A stretch of 64,000 nt of DNA from DATJGR01 sp963735085. GTDB lineage: Bacteria > Pseudomonadota > Gammaproteobacteria > Pseudomonadales > Azotimanducaceae. Position 1 is the stretch's first letter; every line of letters begins with the position of its first letter. A model generated the notes under the pieces. The model was not told the origin of the DNA. It saw only the letters and a program-made list of their open reading frames with translations, and did no database searches. The translations under genes and the position numbers were made by a program. This document shows, one piece after another, positions 10,065 through 20,336 of this stretch. The stretch spans positions 1,364,001 to 1,428,000 of the forward strand of contig CAVTJP010000002.1 of NCBI GenBank assembly GCA_963735085.1. The letters run 5' to 3'.

Positions 10065-10889
10065 CGATCCACGGCACGACGGGTTTGGGCTCGCCACCGC
10101 AACTCGCCAGCACCTCGCGCGCGATACCAGGCCGTACCACCGCCGAGTGCGCGCCGAACGAAACGTGGTAACCGCCATCGAGTTCCCGCACCAACGCGTT
10201 GCCCGAGACATCGAACCCGCGCGCGGCCAGCGCCGCCTCGGCTGCCTGTACTTCGGGTCGATGATGCGTGCGGCCGCGCAACCACGGCACCGCCAGACGA
10301 TCGCTCTCGATCGCATCCACGAACGCATCGACATCGCTCGGCTGCACGCGTCCGTACAGCGCGGCGCGCGGCAGCGTCAGCACGTTCGGGCGCGAACCGG
10401 TGGCCGCCGACGTGGGTGGTCTGCCAGACGCGATCACCAACCCGCTCGCGCAGCGCCGCGTACGTCGGCAGCCCGAAGTGCGCGCAACACAGATCGCGTT
10501 TGCCGTTGGTGCAGACGAAATAGCGGCGTTCCGTCAGCGGTGCGACCGCGAGCACATCGTCGAGCGAGCGTGTTGCCAATGCGTCGTAGGCCGCCGCTTC
10601 GACCCAGTGCAATCCGCTGCCGGCGGCGATCATCAAGGTCACGCCGGCATGGTCGCGTTCCGGGCGGCGGATCCACTGCAGGCGTGGCTTCAAGCCCGCG
10701 CGCGGCCACGGCGTCCGACAGCCCCTCGAGCCACGCGCGCGTGGCGGGCGCGAGTGAGTTGTCGGTGGTCGCCTTCGCGGACCACGACGGCAGATATTCC
10801 AGCATGATCCAGACATCCACTTCTTCGGCCGTGCCCGGTAGCGTCTCGCCCTCCGCCAGCGCAATCTCCGCGCAGTACTCGTGTTGCAT
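10048..10889 (-). pseudogene. Sucrase/ferredoxin-like protein, two frameshifts
   Basis: Three frames read in order give one continuous Suc_Fer-like (thioredoxin-fold ferredoxin-like) protein of about 280 residues. The N-terminus (MQHEYCAEIALAEGETLPGT) is in one frame. The middle, with ERRYFVCTNGKRDLCCAHFG and the conserved Cys pair, is in a second. The C-terminus (LPRAALYGRVQPSDVDAF) is in a third. The shifts lie near 10697-10703 (a GC run) and near 10388-10390 (CCC where CC restores the frame). Each is one extra base. The reading resumes perfectly, so this is either a very young pseudogene or sequence error. Confidence 0.72.
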
Positions 10890-11024
10890 TCGGCGCGTCT
10901 CTCGATCAATCGGGTCAATTCATGGTGATTACGATAACCGAGATCCGCTCTACTCTGAATCGATTGCCAGCTACTGTGGATCGAACACGTTGAGGCTCCG
11001 CTGCGAAGACACAGGAGACAACAT

Positions 11025-11523
11025 ATGAACGCAGAAGACCCCCGCGAAGCTGATGAGATCCGCCCCTATGCATCGCCCGTGTGTTACGCGCACGAGTTCG
11101 AACTCGACCCGTTGCCGACGACGGAGATCGTCGCATTTCTCAACAGCCTGCTCGAAGGCGAGCGCGCCGGCGCACAAGGTCTCAACGACATGGTCAAGCA
11201 GACCAGCCGACGCAACGCTGCAACAATTGCTGCGCGAGGTTGCCCGCGACGAGGGCCGCTACTGCGTGATGCTGCGCGCGCAGATTCAGCGCCTCGATGG
11301 CACGCCGACCGACACCACCGGCGTGTTCTACGAAAAACTACGGGCGCGCGAGGGCCTCGCCGCGAAACTGAAACTGCTGGATCGTGGCCAGTCGGCGGTG
11401 GTGCGCATGATCGATGAAAAGCTGCCGCGCATTGCCGATGCCGCGTTGCGCGATGCACTGACGGAGATGCGCGACGTACACCTCATCAACATCGCTCGCT
11501 GCGCGGCAGTGAAGGGCGAATGA
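11025..11523 (+). pseudogene. DUF6306-like ferritin-fold protein, one frameshift
   Basis: The first about 61 codons (MNAEDPREADEIRPYASPVC… LEGERAGAQGLNDMVKQTS) and the rest (DATLQQLLREVARDEGRYCV… to ARCAAVKGE) form one helical protein of about 165 residues, split by an extra C at 11207-11208. The total length of 499 nt is one base over a multiple of three, as expected. It resembles DUF6306 proteins, ferritin-like helical bundles without known function. An AGGAGA lies just before the ATG. The stop overlaps the next start as ATGA, so the two were an operon. Confidence 0.65.
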
Positions 11524-11986
11524 GGGCCTGGCCGCGCGCGGCTCTCTTGCTCGGCGTGCTAGGCGCGACGCGTTTGCCTCCGCCGACGCACCCAAGGTGC
11601 AGGACCTGATGACACCGGCGGAGTTTCACGCGAGCGGCCTCGACAAACTAAGCCCCGTCGAGCTCGACGCACTCAATGCATGGCTGCTTCGATATACCGC
11701 CGTCGATGCACCGGTCGTACGCAAAACGAGCCCCGAGGTGAAACGCGAGGCTGCCGATACGCCACCACAAGTCATCCACAGTCAGATCGACGGAAAATTC
11801 TCAGGTTGGAGCGGTAAGACCTTGTTTAAGCTGAAGAATGGTCAGGTTTGGAAGCAACGTTTGTCAGGCGAATACCGAACCACGCTCACCGATCCGGAGG
11901 TGGAAATCTATCAGAAGTATTTCGGCTTCTACTGGATGAAGATTGTCGAGACAGGCCGCAGCGTAGGCGTTTCGCCGGCAAATTGA
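11520..11986 (+). pseudogene. Small secreted protein, one frameshift in the signal peptide
   Basis: From ATG 11520 the frame encodes a signal peptide (MRAWPRAALLLGVLGAT) and then stops. Adding one base near 11567 joins it to AFASADAPKVQDLMTPAEFH and the remaining 125 residues, recreating a classic AxA cleavage site. The mature protein has LDALNAWLLRYTA near its start and a GKFSGWSGKTLFKLKNGQVW segment seen in small exported proteins of unknown role. The 467-nt length is one base short of a multiple of three, consistent with a single deletion. ATGA overlap with the preceding gene. Confidence 0.6.
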
Positions 11987-12149
11987 TCGAATCAGGCCCA
12001 CTCAATTCGATGCATTGGGTTTCAGTTCTGTCACGATTTGTTACTGATTCGTTGAGGGATCTTCAGAGTTATTCGTCTAAGTATTCATAGGGTATCGGCT
12101 GGGGATCAAATGCCGGCCCGAAAATATGAATAACTAGAGGATTATCATC

Positions 12150-15118
12150 ATGTTCCGAAAGAAGACCTCTCACATCTATTGCTGAGGGCGGCATTGGGGT
12201 TCACGGCAGTTATCGGCATTCTGCCGACGATCGTCCTGGGAGCCGAGACCGCACCACAGGGACTCGAACAAATCATCGTTACTGGATCGCGTATCGAACA
12301 GCCAAACGTCATCACGTCGAGTCCGGTTACCCAAGTGAGTCAACAGGAACTGCAGTTCACCGGGGCGACGCGCGTTGAAGATCTGGTCAAGAATATTCCG
12401 CAGGCGTACTCGGATCAAAACTCTGGTACTGCGAACGGATCCACCGGGACGGCCACGATCAACCTTCGCAATCTCGGTGCGGATCGCACCTTGGTTCTGG
12501 TCAATGGACGCAGGCTGCCGGCAGGTTCACCCATCAACGGAGGCACCGGCTCAGACGTCAACCAGATCCCGGCCAGTCTGATCGATCACGTGGATGTGCT
12601 GACCGGAGGCGCATCGTCAACCTACGGGTCGGACGCTGTCGCGGGTGTCGTCAACTTTGTCATGGTCGACAACTTCCAGGGCGTCCAGTTCGACTACCAG
12701 TTCAGCCAGTACTCGCACGACAACAACAGCGACAGCCTGGCAGCGAAGCTGAAGGCTCAGGGGTACTACGCCCCCTCCGGTCGCCAGTTCGACGGCAACG
12801 GCAACAGCGCGTCAATCATTATGGGGGGCAACCTCGAGGACGGCCGCGGCAATATCACCGTGTACGGAACATGGCGCAAGATCGATCCCGTTCTGCAGGG
12901 CGCGCGCGACTACAGCGCGTGCGCACTGGATACACCGCCGTCCGGCGGCTGCGGTGGATCGTCGACGACCCCCACCGGAACGTTCACGACCGATTTCGAT
13001 CAGTTGGTTTTCACCGTTCAGGGTGACCAGTTCGTTCCCTCCGACATATTCAACACTGGCGCGGGGTCTTACAACTATGGCGCACTGAATCACTACCAGC
13101 GGCCCGACACACGCTACACCGCGGGCGCGTTCGGACACTACGATCTGAGCGATCGCGTGCAAGCCTACGGTGAATTCATGTTCATGGATGACCAGACCGA
13201 CGCGCAGGTCGCACCATCGGGCGACTTCTATGTCGCTCCGATCCCTCCAGGCCCACTGGACGACCCCACGATCAGCTGCGGCAACGCACTGCTGTCGCCG
13301 CAGCAGTTCCAGGCCATCTGTGGAAGTCAGGGTTTGACACCGGCCGATTCGCAGGTCTTCTACATCGGACGCCGCAACGTCGAGGGCGGTCCTCGTGAGG
13401 ATGACCTGCGCCATACGAGTTACCGCGGCGTGTTCGGCTTCAAGGGTCAGATCGACGATACCTGGCGCTTCGACGCGTACGCGCAGTACTCGACCGTGAT
13501 CATGCAGGACACCTACAAGAACGACCTGTCGACCACGCGTATCAATCGTGCACTCAACGCCGTGATCGATACGCGACCTGGCTCGCTCACGTTTGGCCAG
13601 CCCGTGTGCCAATCGGTGATCGATGGGTCGGATCCGAAGTGCGTGCCGTGGAACATCTTCACGACGGGCGGCGTTACGCAGGATCAGATCGACTATCTCA
13701 AATTGCCGCTGTTCGCCAACGGGAATACTCAGCAACGCATCTACTCCGGATACGTGGCTGGTGACCTCGGCGACTACGGCGTGAAGCTGCCCTGGGCTAA
13801 CTCGGGTGTGCAGGTGGTGTTGGGCGTTGAGTACCGGAGGGAGAGCCTGAAATACAACCCCGGTCCCGGCTACCAAAGCGGCGACGGCGCGGGTCAGGGC
13901 GGACCGCAGACCCCCGACAACGGTCACTACAACGTCAAGGAGTTCTTCTCCGAGGCGAGTATCCCGCTTGTCGAAGGCGCACCGTTCATGGATGAGGTGA
14001 CCCTCGACCTCGGCTACCGCTACTCGGACTACTCGACCGGCTACGATCCGCAAACCTACAAAATCGCGGGAACCTGGGCGGTCAACCCCGACATCAAGCT
14101 GCGCGCCAGCTACAACCGCGCAGTACGTGCCGCAAACGTCCAGGAACTGTTCCTCACGTCAGGGTTGAACCTGTATGACGCGAATTCGGATCCGTGCGCC
14201 GGACCACTGACCAATGGCGTAACCAGTGACGGTTACAACCTGGCGCAGTGTCAGCTGACGGGTGTGACCGCCGGGCAGTTCGGCAACATTCCGAATTCGC
14301 CTGCGGGTCAGTACAACTATCTGCAGGGCGGCAATCCCAACCTGAAGCCCGAGGTCTCCGATACCTACTCTTATGGCGTGGTGTTTACACCCGGCTACGT
14401 CGATGGCCTCACCGTGTCGGTCGACTACTACGACATTCAGGTGAACAAGGCGATCTCGTATCTGCAGCCGGCCTCGGTGCTGACGAACTGCCTCGAGACA
14501 GGCGAGGCGCGCTTCTGCGATCTGATCCAGCGCGGACAGAACAACGAATCGCTATGGATCGGCAGTGACCCCGCTACGTCTGGCTACATCACCGCAACCA
14601 ACGTCAACATCGGACAGCTGGTCGTCAAGGGCATCGACTTTGCCGCCGACTATACGTTCGACGTCAATGACTTTGGCAGTGTCTCGATAAACGAGCTGCT
14701 TACCTACATCGACACGTGGGACCGCACCGAAATCAAAGGCACACCCGTGGAGCACTGCGTAGAGAAATGGGGAGCGCCGTGCGACGCGCCCGTTTTCAAA
14801 TACCGCAACAACCTGCGCGTGACGTGGGCAACTCCGTGGCGCGTGCAGTTGAGTGCGGTGTGGCGCTACAACAGCACTGCGGACCAATACGGCGGCGACA
14901 CCAACCTGTCAGCGATTAATTATTTTGACCTGGCCGGCAATTGGGAGATCAACGACGTCGCCACGTTCCGCGCCGGCATCAACAATCTGCTGGACGAGAA
15001 GCCGCAACTCGTTGGCGGTGATGCAGGACCGTCGATCTACGGCAACGGAAACACGTTCCCAGGCGCGTATGACGTGCTCGGACAGTATTACTTTGCCGCG
15101 ATCACTATGAAACTGTAG
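12150..15118 (+). CDS. TonB-dependent outer-membrane receptor (start codon out of frame)
   Basis: About 979 codons encode a TonB receptor. The TonB-box-like EQIIVTGSR follows the signal peptide. The plug domain contains LRNLGADRTLVLVNGRRLP and the characteristic VDVLTGGASSTYGSDAVAGV. A long beta-barrel with many aromatic/charged strand pairs ends in …YYFAAITMKL. The only good start is ATG 12150, preceded by GAGG, but that frame stops after 11 codons; the receptor frame is joined by supplying one base near 12170. Without it the receptor frame has no ATG, only TTG/CTG near 12173-12179. Substrate is unknown; this barrel class takes up plant-derived or siderophore-like compounds as well as oligosaccharides. 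A strong terminator follows. Confidence 0.85.
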
Positions 15119-15140
15119 GCAGGCGGAATCGTTGCTTGCG

Positions 15141-15167
15141 AAGGGCGCCTATCGGCGCCCTTTTTTT
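15141..15167 (+). terminator. Intrinsic terminator after the TonB receptor
   Basis: The stem AAGGGCGCC/GGCGCCCTT with a 4-base loop (TATC) is followed by seven Ts, a textbook rho-independent terminator 23 bp after the receptor stop. The T-tract touches the stop codon of the converging pseudogene. Confidence 0.9.
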
Positions 15168-16339
15168 CAACCGTTCTTCAACCCCAACGCCGCCAACTTG
15201 CCCGCATAGCGCTCTTTGACGTCGGCTTTTTCACTGACGCGCTCGGCCATTGCAATGGCCGAACGCGCATCGGCCACGTCGCCGAGCTGGTAGTGGATGA
15301 GACCTTCGAGGAAATACAGGCGGTGATCGTCGCGTTTCAGCGAGATGGCATGTTTGATCTCGTCAGCGCACGTGCGTAGTCACCGTCGCGATAGGCGGCC
15401 TCCGCCAATGCGTAGTGATAGTACGGATTTCGGTCTTCGAACGAATGGATGCGCGCCTGGTATTCGGCGGCGAGCCGGATGTCGCCCAGTTTTTCGTATA
15501 GGCGCGCGAGATTGGTCAGTGCCGACTTTTCATCGGGATTGGTGATCAGATGCGTGCTGATAGGCCGCTTTGGCGAAATCATAGTGTTGCTGGCGTGAAT
15601 ACAACGCGCCGAGATTCACCCATACGCTGGCGACCTGCGGACTCTTTCGATCGCGAGTTTGAAATTCGCAAACGCGCCTCGCAGATCGCCTTCCCGCATC
15701 GCCTCGACACCGCGATTGCTATAGAACAGCGAAAATGCAACACCGTCATCGACAACGCGGCTCGGAAACGTACCTCGATAATCCGGCGTGTTGAAATCGA
15801 CGACATAGTCGCGAGTGAACACGACCTGATCCGAGCACACTCATGCGCACGTTGTGCACGATCACGTTGATATGGCTGTTCAACATCACCCAGCCATCGG
15901 CCGCATCCCACAGCGGCGGCACATCGACCACCTGATACTGCGCATCGAGACCATCCTCCCGCGCCAACGCGACGAACAGATTGGTGGACGACAGGCAGTT
16001 ACCCTGATGGCTGCGAAATGTTTCTACCGCGGTCAGGGTCTTGTTCGACTCGTATTTCAGGCTCAGCAGACCCGAGATCGCGCATGCCTTTGAGCAGGTG
16101 TTTCATGCGCAGCCAGTCGACTCGATTGTCGCGTCCGTTGGCATCCACGAACGCGCGCATATCGCCGAAACACCAAGAATGTCGGCTTCCGGGGCAACCG
16201 GCACCGTCGCGCCGAACAGTTCCCGACCATCCAGCAGAGGGGATTGCTGAACCGCAGCGTGCCGGCTCGGCGCGGTGGAACACGCGGCAAGCAACAGCAG
16301 CACGCTGAAACACGACAGATGGCGCAATGGATGACGCAT
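15167..16339 (-). pseudogene. Lipoprotein with transglutaminase-like domain and TPR repeats, at least six frameshifts
   Basis: Reading the minus strand with frame changes gives one continuous protein of about 390 residues. It begins with a lipoprotein signal (MRHPLRHLSCFSVLLLLAAC) and continues with a transglutaminase-like core (TFRSHQGNCLSSTNLFVALA, then DGWVMLNSHINVIVHN), followed by TPR repeats (WVNLGALYSRQQHYDFAKAA, ARLYEKLGDIRLAAEY, FLEGLIHYQLGDVADA) and LAALGLKNG at the end. Shifts lie near 16165, 16070, 15840, 15650, 15553 and 15364. Proteins with this architecture are periplasmic or membrane-attached and of unknown substrate. The density of shifts is the highest in the window. Confidence 0.75.
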
Positions 16340-16437
16340 CCGATAGCGCAACCAATAACACAACACAGTTCGGATCGTCCTCCAGCGCGGTCTAAAATGG
16401 AACCGCTTCTGGCCTTCAAATTGCACGGACACCGAAC

Positions 16438-17853
16438 ATGATCCACGCCGACGTCGCGCAACACGCCCTTGCAGGCCTGCTAGAAACCCAGAATCTGCCG
16501 GGTTCTGCAACGATCGACGGCGGCGCGCCTCTGTTACGCACGCGCTTTGCCGCCGGCGACGCAGCGGCCGCGGCGTTGGCGGCCGGCGGCGTGGCGGCAG
16601 CGACGATTCACGCGCTTCGAATCGGTGGACGGGCCGCGGTAACAGTGAACCGGCGCCACGCCGAAGCCTCGCTGCTCAGTTTTGCAATGCAACGGTTTGC
16701 CGATCCGGCGCGCGCGCCGGCCGTGCGCCTGGCGCCGGAGCAGCGCACTGCAGCGGCCGGTTTCTATCCAACGCAGGACGGCCGCTGCGTCTACCTGCAC
16801 GCCGGCTTTCCGCACAACACGCAAGGGCTGCTCCGCTTGCTGAACGTCGCCGACGACCGCGACGCGGTCGCGGCGACAGTCGCGGCACGCACCGGGCGCG
16901 ACCTCGAGGACGTCATTGCGGCGGCCGGATTGTGCGGTGCGATGGTGCGCACAGCCGATGAATGGGATGCCAGCGACGCCGGCATCGCGCTTGCGGCACG
17001 CCCTGTAGTCGACGTGGTTCGTATCGGCGATTCACCGCGAATTCCACTGCCCACTAGCGGTGATCGGCCTTTGGACGGCATCCGCGTACTCGATCTCACC
17101 CGCGTGCTGGCGGGGCCGACCTGTGCGCGCACGCTGGCGATGTACGGTGCCGATGCGCTGCGGATCGGCGCAGAAGAGCTGCCGTCGATTCCGCTGTTCG
17201 TCGCCGATACCGGGCTCGGCAAACGCACCGCCTTCGTCGACCTGAAGACCCACACCGGCCAAGCAACACTGCGCGGATTGATCGGCGCAGCAGACGTATT
17301 TTCACAGGGTTACCGCAGCGGCGCGCTCGAACGGCTCGGCTTCGGTGAGCGGGACGTGGCGGCCGCCCGTCCGGGCATCGTCTACGTGTCCATCAACTGC
17401 TACGGCCACCACGGTGCATGGCGAACGCGACCGGGTTGGGAGCAACTCGCACAGACCGTTACCGGCATCGCCCACGCGCACGGCATCGATATGCATGGTC
17501 GCGCTGCACACCCCGAACTGCTGCCCGCCGCGGCCACCGACTACACAACCGGCTACCTCGCGGCGTTCGGCGTGATGGTTGCGCTGCTGAAACGTGCCGA
17601 GCACGGTGGTTCGTACGCGGTGCGCGTATCGCTGGCGCGCACCGGCATGTGGCTGCGCAGTCTCGGCTGCACCGCGCAGCTACCCAATGCAACGCCGCTC
17701 GCCGATGACGAACTCGACCGCATGCGGCAGCGCATCGATACCGCGTGGGGACCGCTGGAACATCTGCGCGCACCGGTGGCGCTGGCCGGCGTTCCGGTGG
17801 ATTGGCGGCTGCCGCCGGTGCCGTTGGGCAGTAACGCCGCAGCCTTCAGCTAG
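16438..17853 (+). CDS. CaiB/BaiF (family III) CoA-transferase, long form
   Basis: A 471-residue family III CoA-transferase. The conserved N-terminal block of the family, GIRVLDLTRVLAGPTCARTL, starts only near residue 218. The preceding 200 residues form an additional, weakly conserved region, giving a longer protein than the usual 400. The family moves CoA between carboxylic acids. The canonical Asp-containing segment normally reading VDVAMYD is here YAVRVSLART near residue 390, so the catalytic Asp is not obvious and activity may differ. It starts 98 bp from a divergent pseudogene and precedes the MmgE/PrpD gene by 132 bp. Confidence 0.78.
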   Translation: MIHADVAQHALAGLLETQNLPGSATIDGGAPLLRTRFAAGDAAAAALAAGGVAAATIHALRIGGRAAVTVNRRHAEASLLSFAMQRFADPARAPAVRLAPEQRTAAAGFYPTQDGRCVYLHAGFPHNTQGLLRLLNVADDRDAVAATVAARTGRDLEDVIAAAGLCGAMVRTADEWDASDAGIALAARPVVDVVRIGDSPRIPLPTSGDRPLDGIRVLDLTRVLAGPTCARTLAMYGADALRIGAEELPSIPLFVADTGLGKRTAFVDLKTHTGQATLRGLIGAADVFSQGYRSGALERLGFGERDVAAARPGIVYVSINCYGHHGAWRTRPGWEQLAQTVTGIAHAHGIDMHGRAAHPELLPAAATDYTTGYLAAFGVMVALLKRAEHGGSYAVRVSLARTGMWLRSLGCTAQLPNATPLADDELDRMRQRIDTAWGPLEHLRAPVALAGVPVDWRLPPVPLGSNAAAFS

Positions 17854-17911
17854 CACAGTTGACGCGCAGCGATTGACGTGCAGCAACCGCAAGCTGGCGA
17901 GCTGTTGCCAC

Positions 17912-17936
17912 GGCGCGCCTCTTCGGGCGTGCCTTT
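17912..17936 (+). terminator. Weak hairpin between CoA-transferase and MmgE/PrpD genes
   Basis: GGCGCGCC pairs with GGCGTGCC (one wobble) around a short loop and is followed by only three Ts. It could attenuate transcription between the two genes, or mean nothing in such GC-rich DNA. Confidence 0.25.
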
Positions 17937-17985
17937 CGCGCTCCGAGGATTTGGTTTAGCGTTCCCCCTTAAATGGAGGCACTGC

Positions 17986-19335
17986 ATGACCGACGTTGCC
18001 GGTCCCACCGCCGTACTCGCCGAGCGCATCTGCGCCACACGTTACGCCACGCTGCCCGCCGCCGCGCGGACGGTGGCGAAGCAATGCCTGCTCGATTTCA
18101 TCGGTGTTGCGATCGCGGGCGCACGCGAGCCACTGGTCGAGATGCTCGCCGCCGAAGCTGACGATCTCGGCGGCCACCCGCAGGCCGCACTGCTCGGTAG
18201 AGGCACGCGTGCGAACGTCGAACAGGCCGCGTTGATCAATGGCGCCGCGGGCCACGCGCACGACTACGATGACGTGCACCTGGCGATGAACGGTCACCCG
18301 ACGGTGCCGGTAGCGCCGGCCGTGCTGGCGCTTGCTGAACATCATCACAAAGGGGCGCACGCGCTGCTGGCGGCGTTTGCCGCCGGCGTCGATACCGAAT
18401 GCATCATCGGGCGCTACATCGGCGGCTCGCACTACGCCGAAGGCTGGCATGCGACCGGTACGTTGGGCAGCTTCGGCGCCGCTGCGGCGGCCGCGAACCT
18501 GCTTGAACTCGATACCGACACCACCGCACGCGCGCTCGGCATTGCCGGCACTCAGGCCGCGGGCCTGAAATCGCAGTTCGGCACGATGTGCAAACCGCTG
18601 CATGCCGGTCACGCAGCAGCAACCGGTGTGCAGGCGGCGCGACTTGCCGCGCGCGGGTTCACCAGCCGCGGCGATATCCTGGAAGTGGCGCAGGGATTCG
18701 CGGCGACGCAGGCACGCAGCGCCTCCAGCGAGCGGTTCGAACACGCGATGGCACAGCCGAGCTATCTACCCGGCGTGTGCTTCAAATATCACGCGGCCTG
18801 CTACATGACGCATTCGTCGATCGAAGCGGTGCGCGCGCTCATTGCCACACATCGCATCGCACCGAACGACGTGACGGATATCGAACTCACCGTCAATGAA
18901 GGCCACTTCGGTGTGTGCAACATCGCCGAACCCGCAAGCGGGCTCGAAGCTAAATTCAGCCTGCGCTTCACCGCCGCGATGGCGCTGGCCGGGCGTGATA
19001 CATCCGGCATTGAGGTGTACACGGATCAACTGACGCGCGACCCGCAACTCGTCAGCCTGCGCGACAAGGTCAACGTGGTGGCGTGGCCCGATGCGCGCGC
19101 CGAGTCGCGCGTGCGTATTCGCATCGGTGAGCGCACCGTCGAGACGGCAACCAACGTCGGCATCCCGTTGACGGATCTCGATGTGCAATGGCGCAAACTG
19201 ATCGACAAGTTTCACGCGCTCGTCGATCCGGTTCTGGGTCGGGCAACGGCGAGCCGATTGGTCGAGACGACCCGCCATCTCGAAAACGAAGCGAGCCTCG
19301 ATACGTTCTGGAGTCTGATCGGGAGCCGAGCATGA
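17986..19335 (+). CDS. MmgE/PrpD family protein (2-methylcitrate dehydratase / cis-aconitate decarboxylase fold)
   Basis: A 449-residue protein covering the whole MmgE/PrpD fold. Conserved pieces are LLDFIGVAIAGAREP near residue 40, INGAAGHAHDYDDVH near residue 90 with the active-site Asp/His cluster, and FKYHAACYMTHSSIEA near residue 270. Members include 2-methylcitrate dehydratase, cis-aconitate decarboxylase (itaconate synthesis) and imino-acid epimerases; the sequence alone does not separate these. GGAGG at 17975-17979 supports ATG 17986. Its stop overlaps the first MaoC gene (ATGA), so it is part of the same operon as the CoA-linked enzymes. Confidence 0.85.
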   Translation: MTDVAGPTAVLAERICATRYATLPAAARTVAKQCLLDFIGVAIAGAREPLVEMLAAEADDLGGHPQAALLGRGTRANVEQAALINGAAGHAHDYDDVHLAMNGHPTVPVAPAVLALAEHHHKGAHALLAAFAAGVDTECIIGRYIGGSHYAEGWHATGTLGSFGAAAAAANLLELDTDTTARALGIAGTQAAGLKSQFGTMCKPLHAGHAAATGVQAARLAARGFTSRGDILEVAQGFAATQARSASSERFEHAMAQPSYLPGVCFKYHAACYMTHSSIEAVRALIATHRIAPNDVTDIELTVNEGHFGVCNIAEPASGLEAKFSLRFTAAMALAGRDTSGIEVYTDQLTRDPQLVSLRDKVNVVAWPDARAESRVRIRIGERTVETATNVGIPLTDLDVQWRKLIDKFHALVDPVLGRATASRLVETTRHLENEASLDTFWSLIGSRA

Positions 19336-19826
19336 GTGAGCCGGATTTTCGCAGCCGGGCAAAACTGAAAGCCAAGGGCCACCGCTACGAGGATATGACC
19401 GAGGGGCGCGTATTCGAACACCACTGGGGACGCACGATCACGTCCGGCGACAACGCCGCGTTCACGACATCGACGTTGTCGTTCTGTCCGTTGTATTTCA
19501 ACGAACCCTACGCGCAATCGCTCGGCCATCCGCGCACGCTGGTCAATCCCCTGCTCGTCTTCAATACGGTGTTCGGGCTCAGCGTGGAGGATTTGTCCGA
19601 GGGCGGCGGCCCGTTTCTCGGTGTAGACGCGTGCGCCTTCGTGAAACCGGTGTACGTCGGCGACACGCTGACCGCACGCAGCACCGTGCTGAACGCGCGC
19701 GAATCGAAAGGCCAGGCCGGCTACGGCATCGTCACCTGGCACACCACCGGCAGCAATCAACGCGGCGAAACCGTCATCGAATTCAACCGCACCAATCTCG
19801 TTCGGCGTCGGGCGAGCACCGCATGA
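19332..19826 (+). CDS. MaoC-like hydratase (1)
   Basis: A 164-residue single hot-dog domain protein. It contains FEHHWGRTITSGDNAAFTTS, the MaoC pattern in which a catalytic Asp and His bind an enoyl-CoA, then LYFNEPYAQSLGHPRTLVNP and a C-terminal VKPVYVGDTLTARSTVL strand. It hydrates or dehydrates an acyl-CoA. With the second MaoC gene 10 bp downstream it may form a two-subunit enzyme comparable to one double-domain mesaconyl-CoA hydratase, which is inference. Confidence 0.85.
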   Translation: MSEPDFRSRAKLKAKGHRYEDMTEGRVFEHHWGRTITSGDNAAFTTSTLSFCPLYFNEPYAQSLGHPRTLVNPLLVFNTVFGLSVEDLSEGGGPFLGVDACAFVKPVYVGDTLTARSTVLNARESKGQAGYGIVTWHTTGSNQRGETVIEFNRTNLVRRRASTA

Positions 19827-19836
19827 GGCACGCAGC

Positions 19837-20316
19837 ATGAGTCTCACCGGTTCCGCAAATTACTTCGAAGACTTCGAACCCGGCGAGGTGATGCGCCATG
19901 CGCGCGGCAAGACGATGTGCGAGCAGGACAACGTCGGCATCACGTTGATGGTGCTGAACACGGCCGATGCGCACTTCAACGAAGATGTCATGCAACGCTC
20001 CGCGATGGGTGGTCGCGGTTGGACACAGCGCGTGCAGTTCGGCGGCGTGACGATCGCGATGGTGATTGGCCTGACCATGCAGGATACCGGCGAGAATGCG
20101 CTCGCCGAATTATCGCTCGACAAGATCCGGCTGAAATCTCCGGTGTTCCACGGCGACACGCTGTACGCCTTTACGGAGGTGTTAGCCAAGACCGATGCAG
20201 AGCAACCCGACGCCGGTATCGTGACGTTCAAGCACTGGGGGGTGAATCAGAAAGACGAGGTCGTGTTCGAAGGCGAACGGCGCGTGCTGATCAAACGCCG
20301 CAACCCCGTCCGCTGA
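19837..20316 (+). CDS. MaoC-like hydratase (2)
   Basis: A 159-residue hot-dog domain protein with YFEDFEPGEVMRHARGKTMC, then ADAHFNEDVM and a LKSPVFHGDTLYAFTEVL strand typical of the family. The usual Asp/His pair appears as EQDNVGITLMV followed by NTADAHFNED, so the catalytic residues seem present. It resembles the itaconyl-CoA / mesaconyl-CoA hydratase group by size and context. It is clearly diverged from its neighbour (1), so this is an old duplication or a heteromeric pair. Confidence 0.85.
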   Translation: MSLTGSANYFEDFEPGEVMRHARGKTMCEQDNVGITLMVLNTADAHFNEDVMQRSAMGGRGWTQRVQFGGVTIAMVIGLTMQDTGENALAELSLDKIRLKSPVFHGDTLYAFTEVLAKTDAEQPDAGIVTFKHWGVNQKDEVVFEGERRVLIKRRNPVR

Positions 20317-20336
20317 CATGTACGAGAACCGCTGAC

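Noticed and set aside
12812..14053. 413-codon open frame on the minus strand inside the TonB receptor
   Set aside because: It has no ribosome-binding site or domain and mirrors the codon structure of the receptor. Long antisense frames are common in GC-rich genes.
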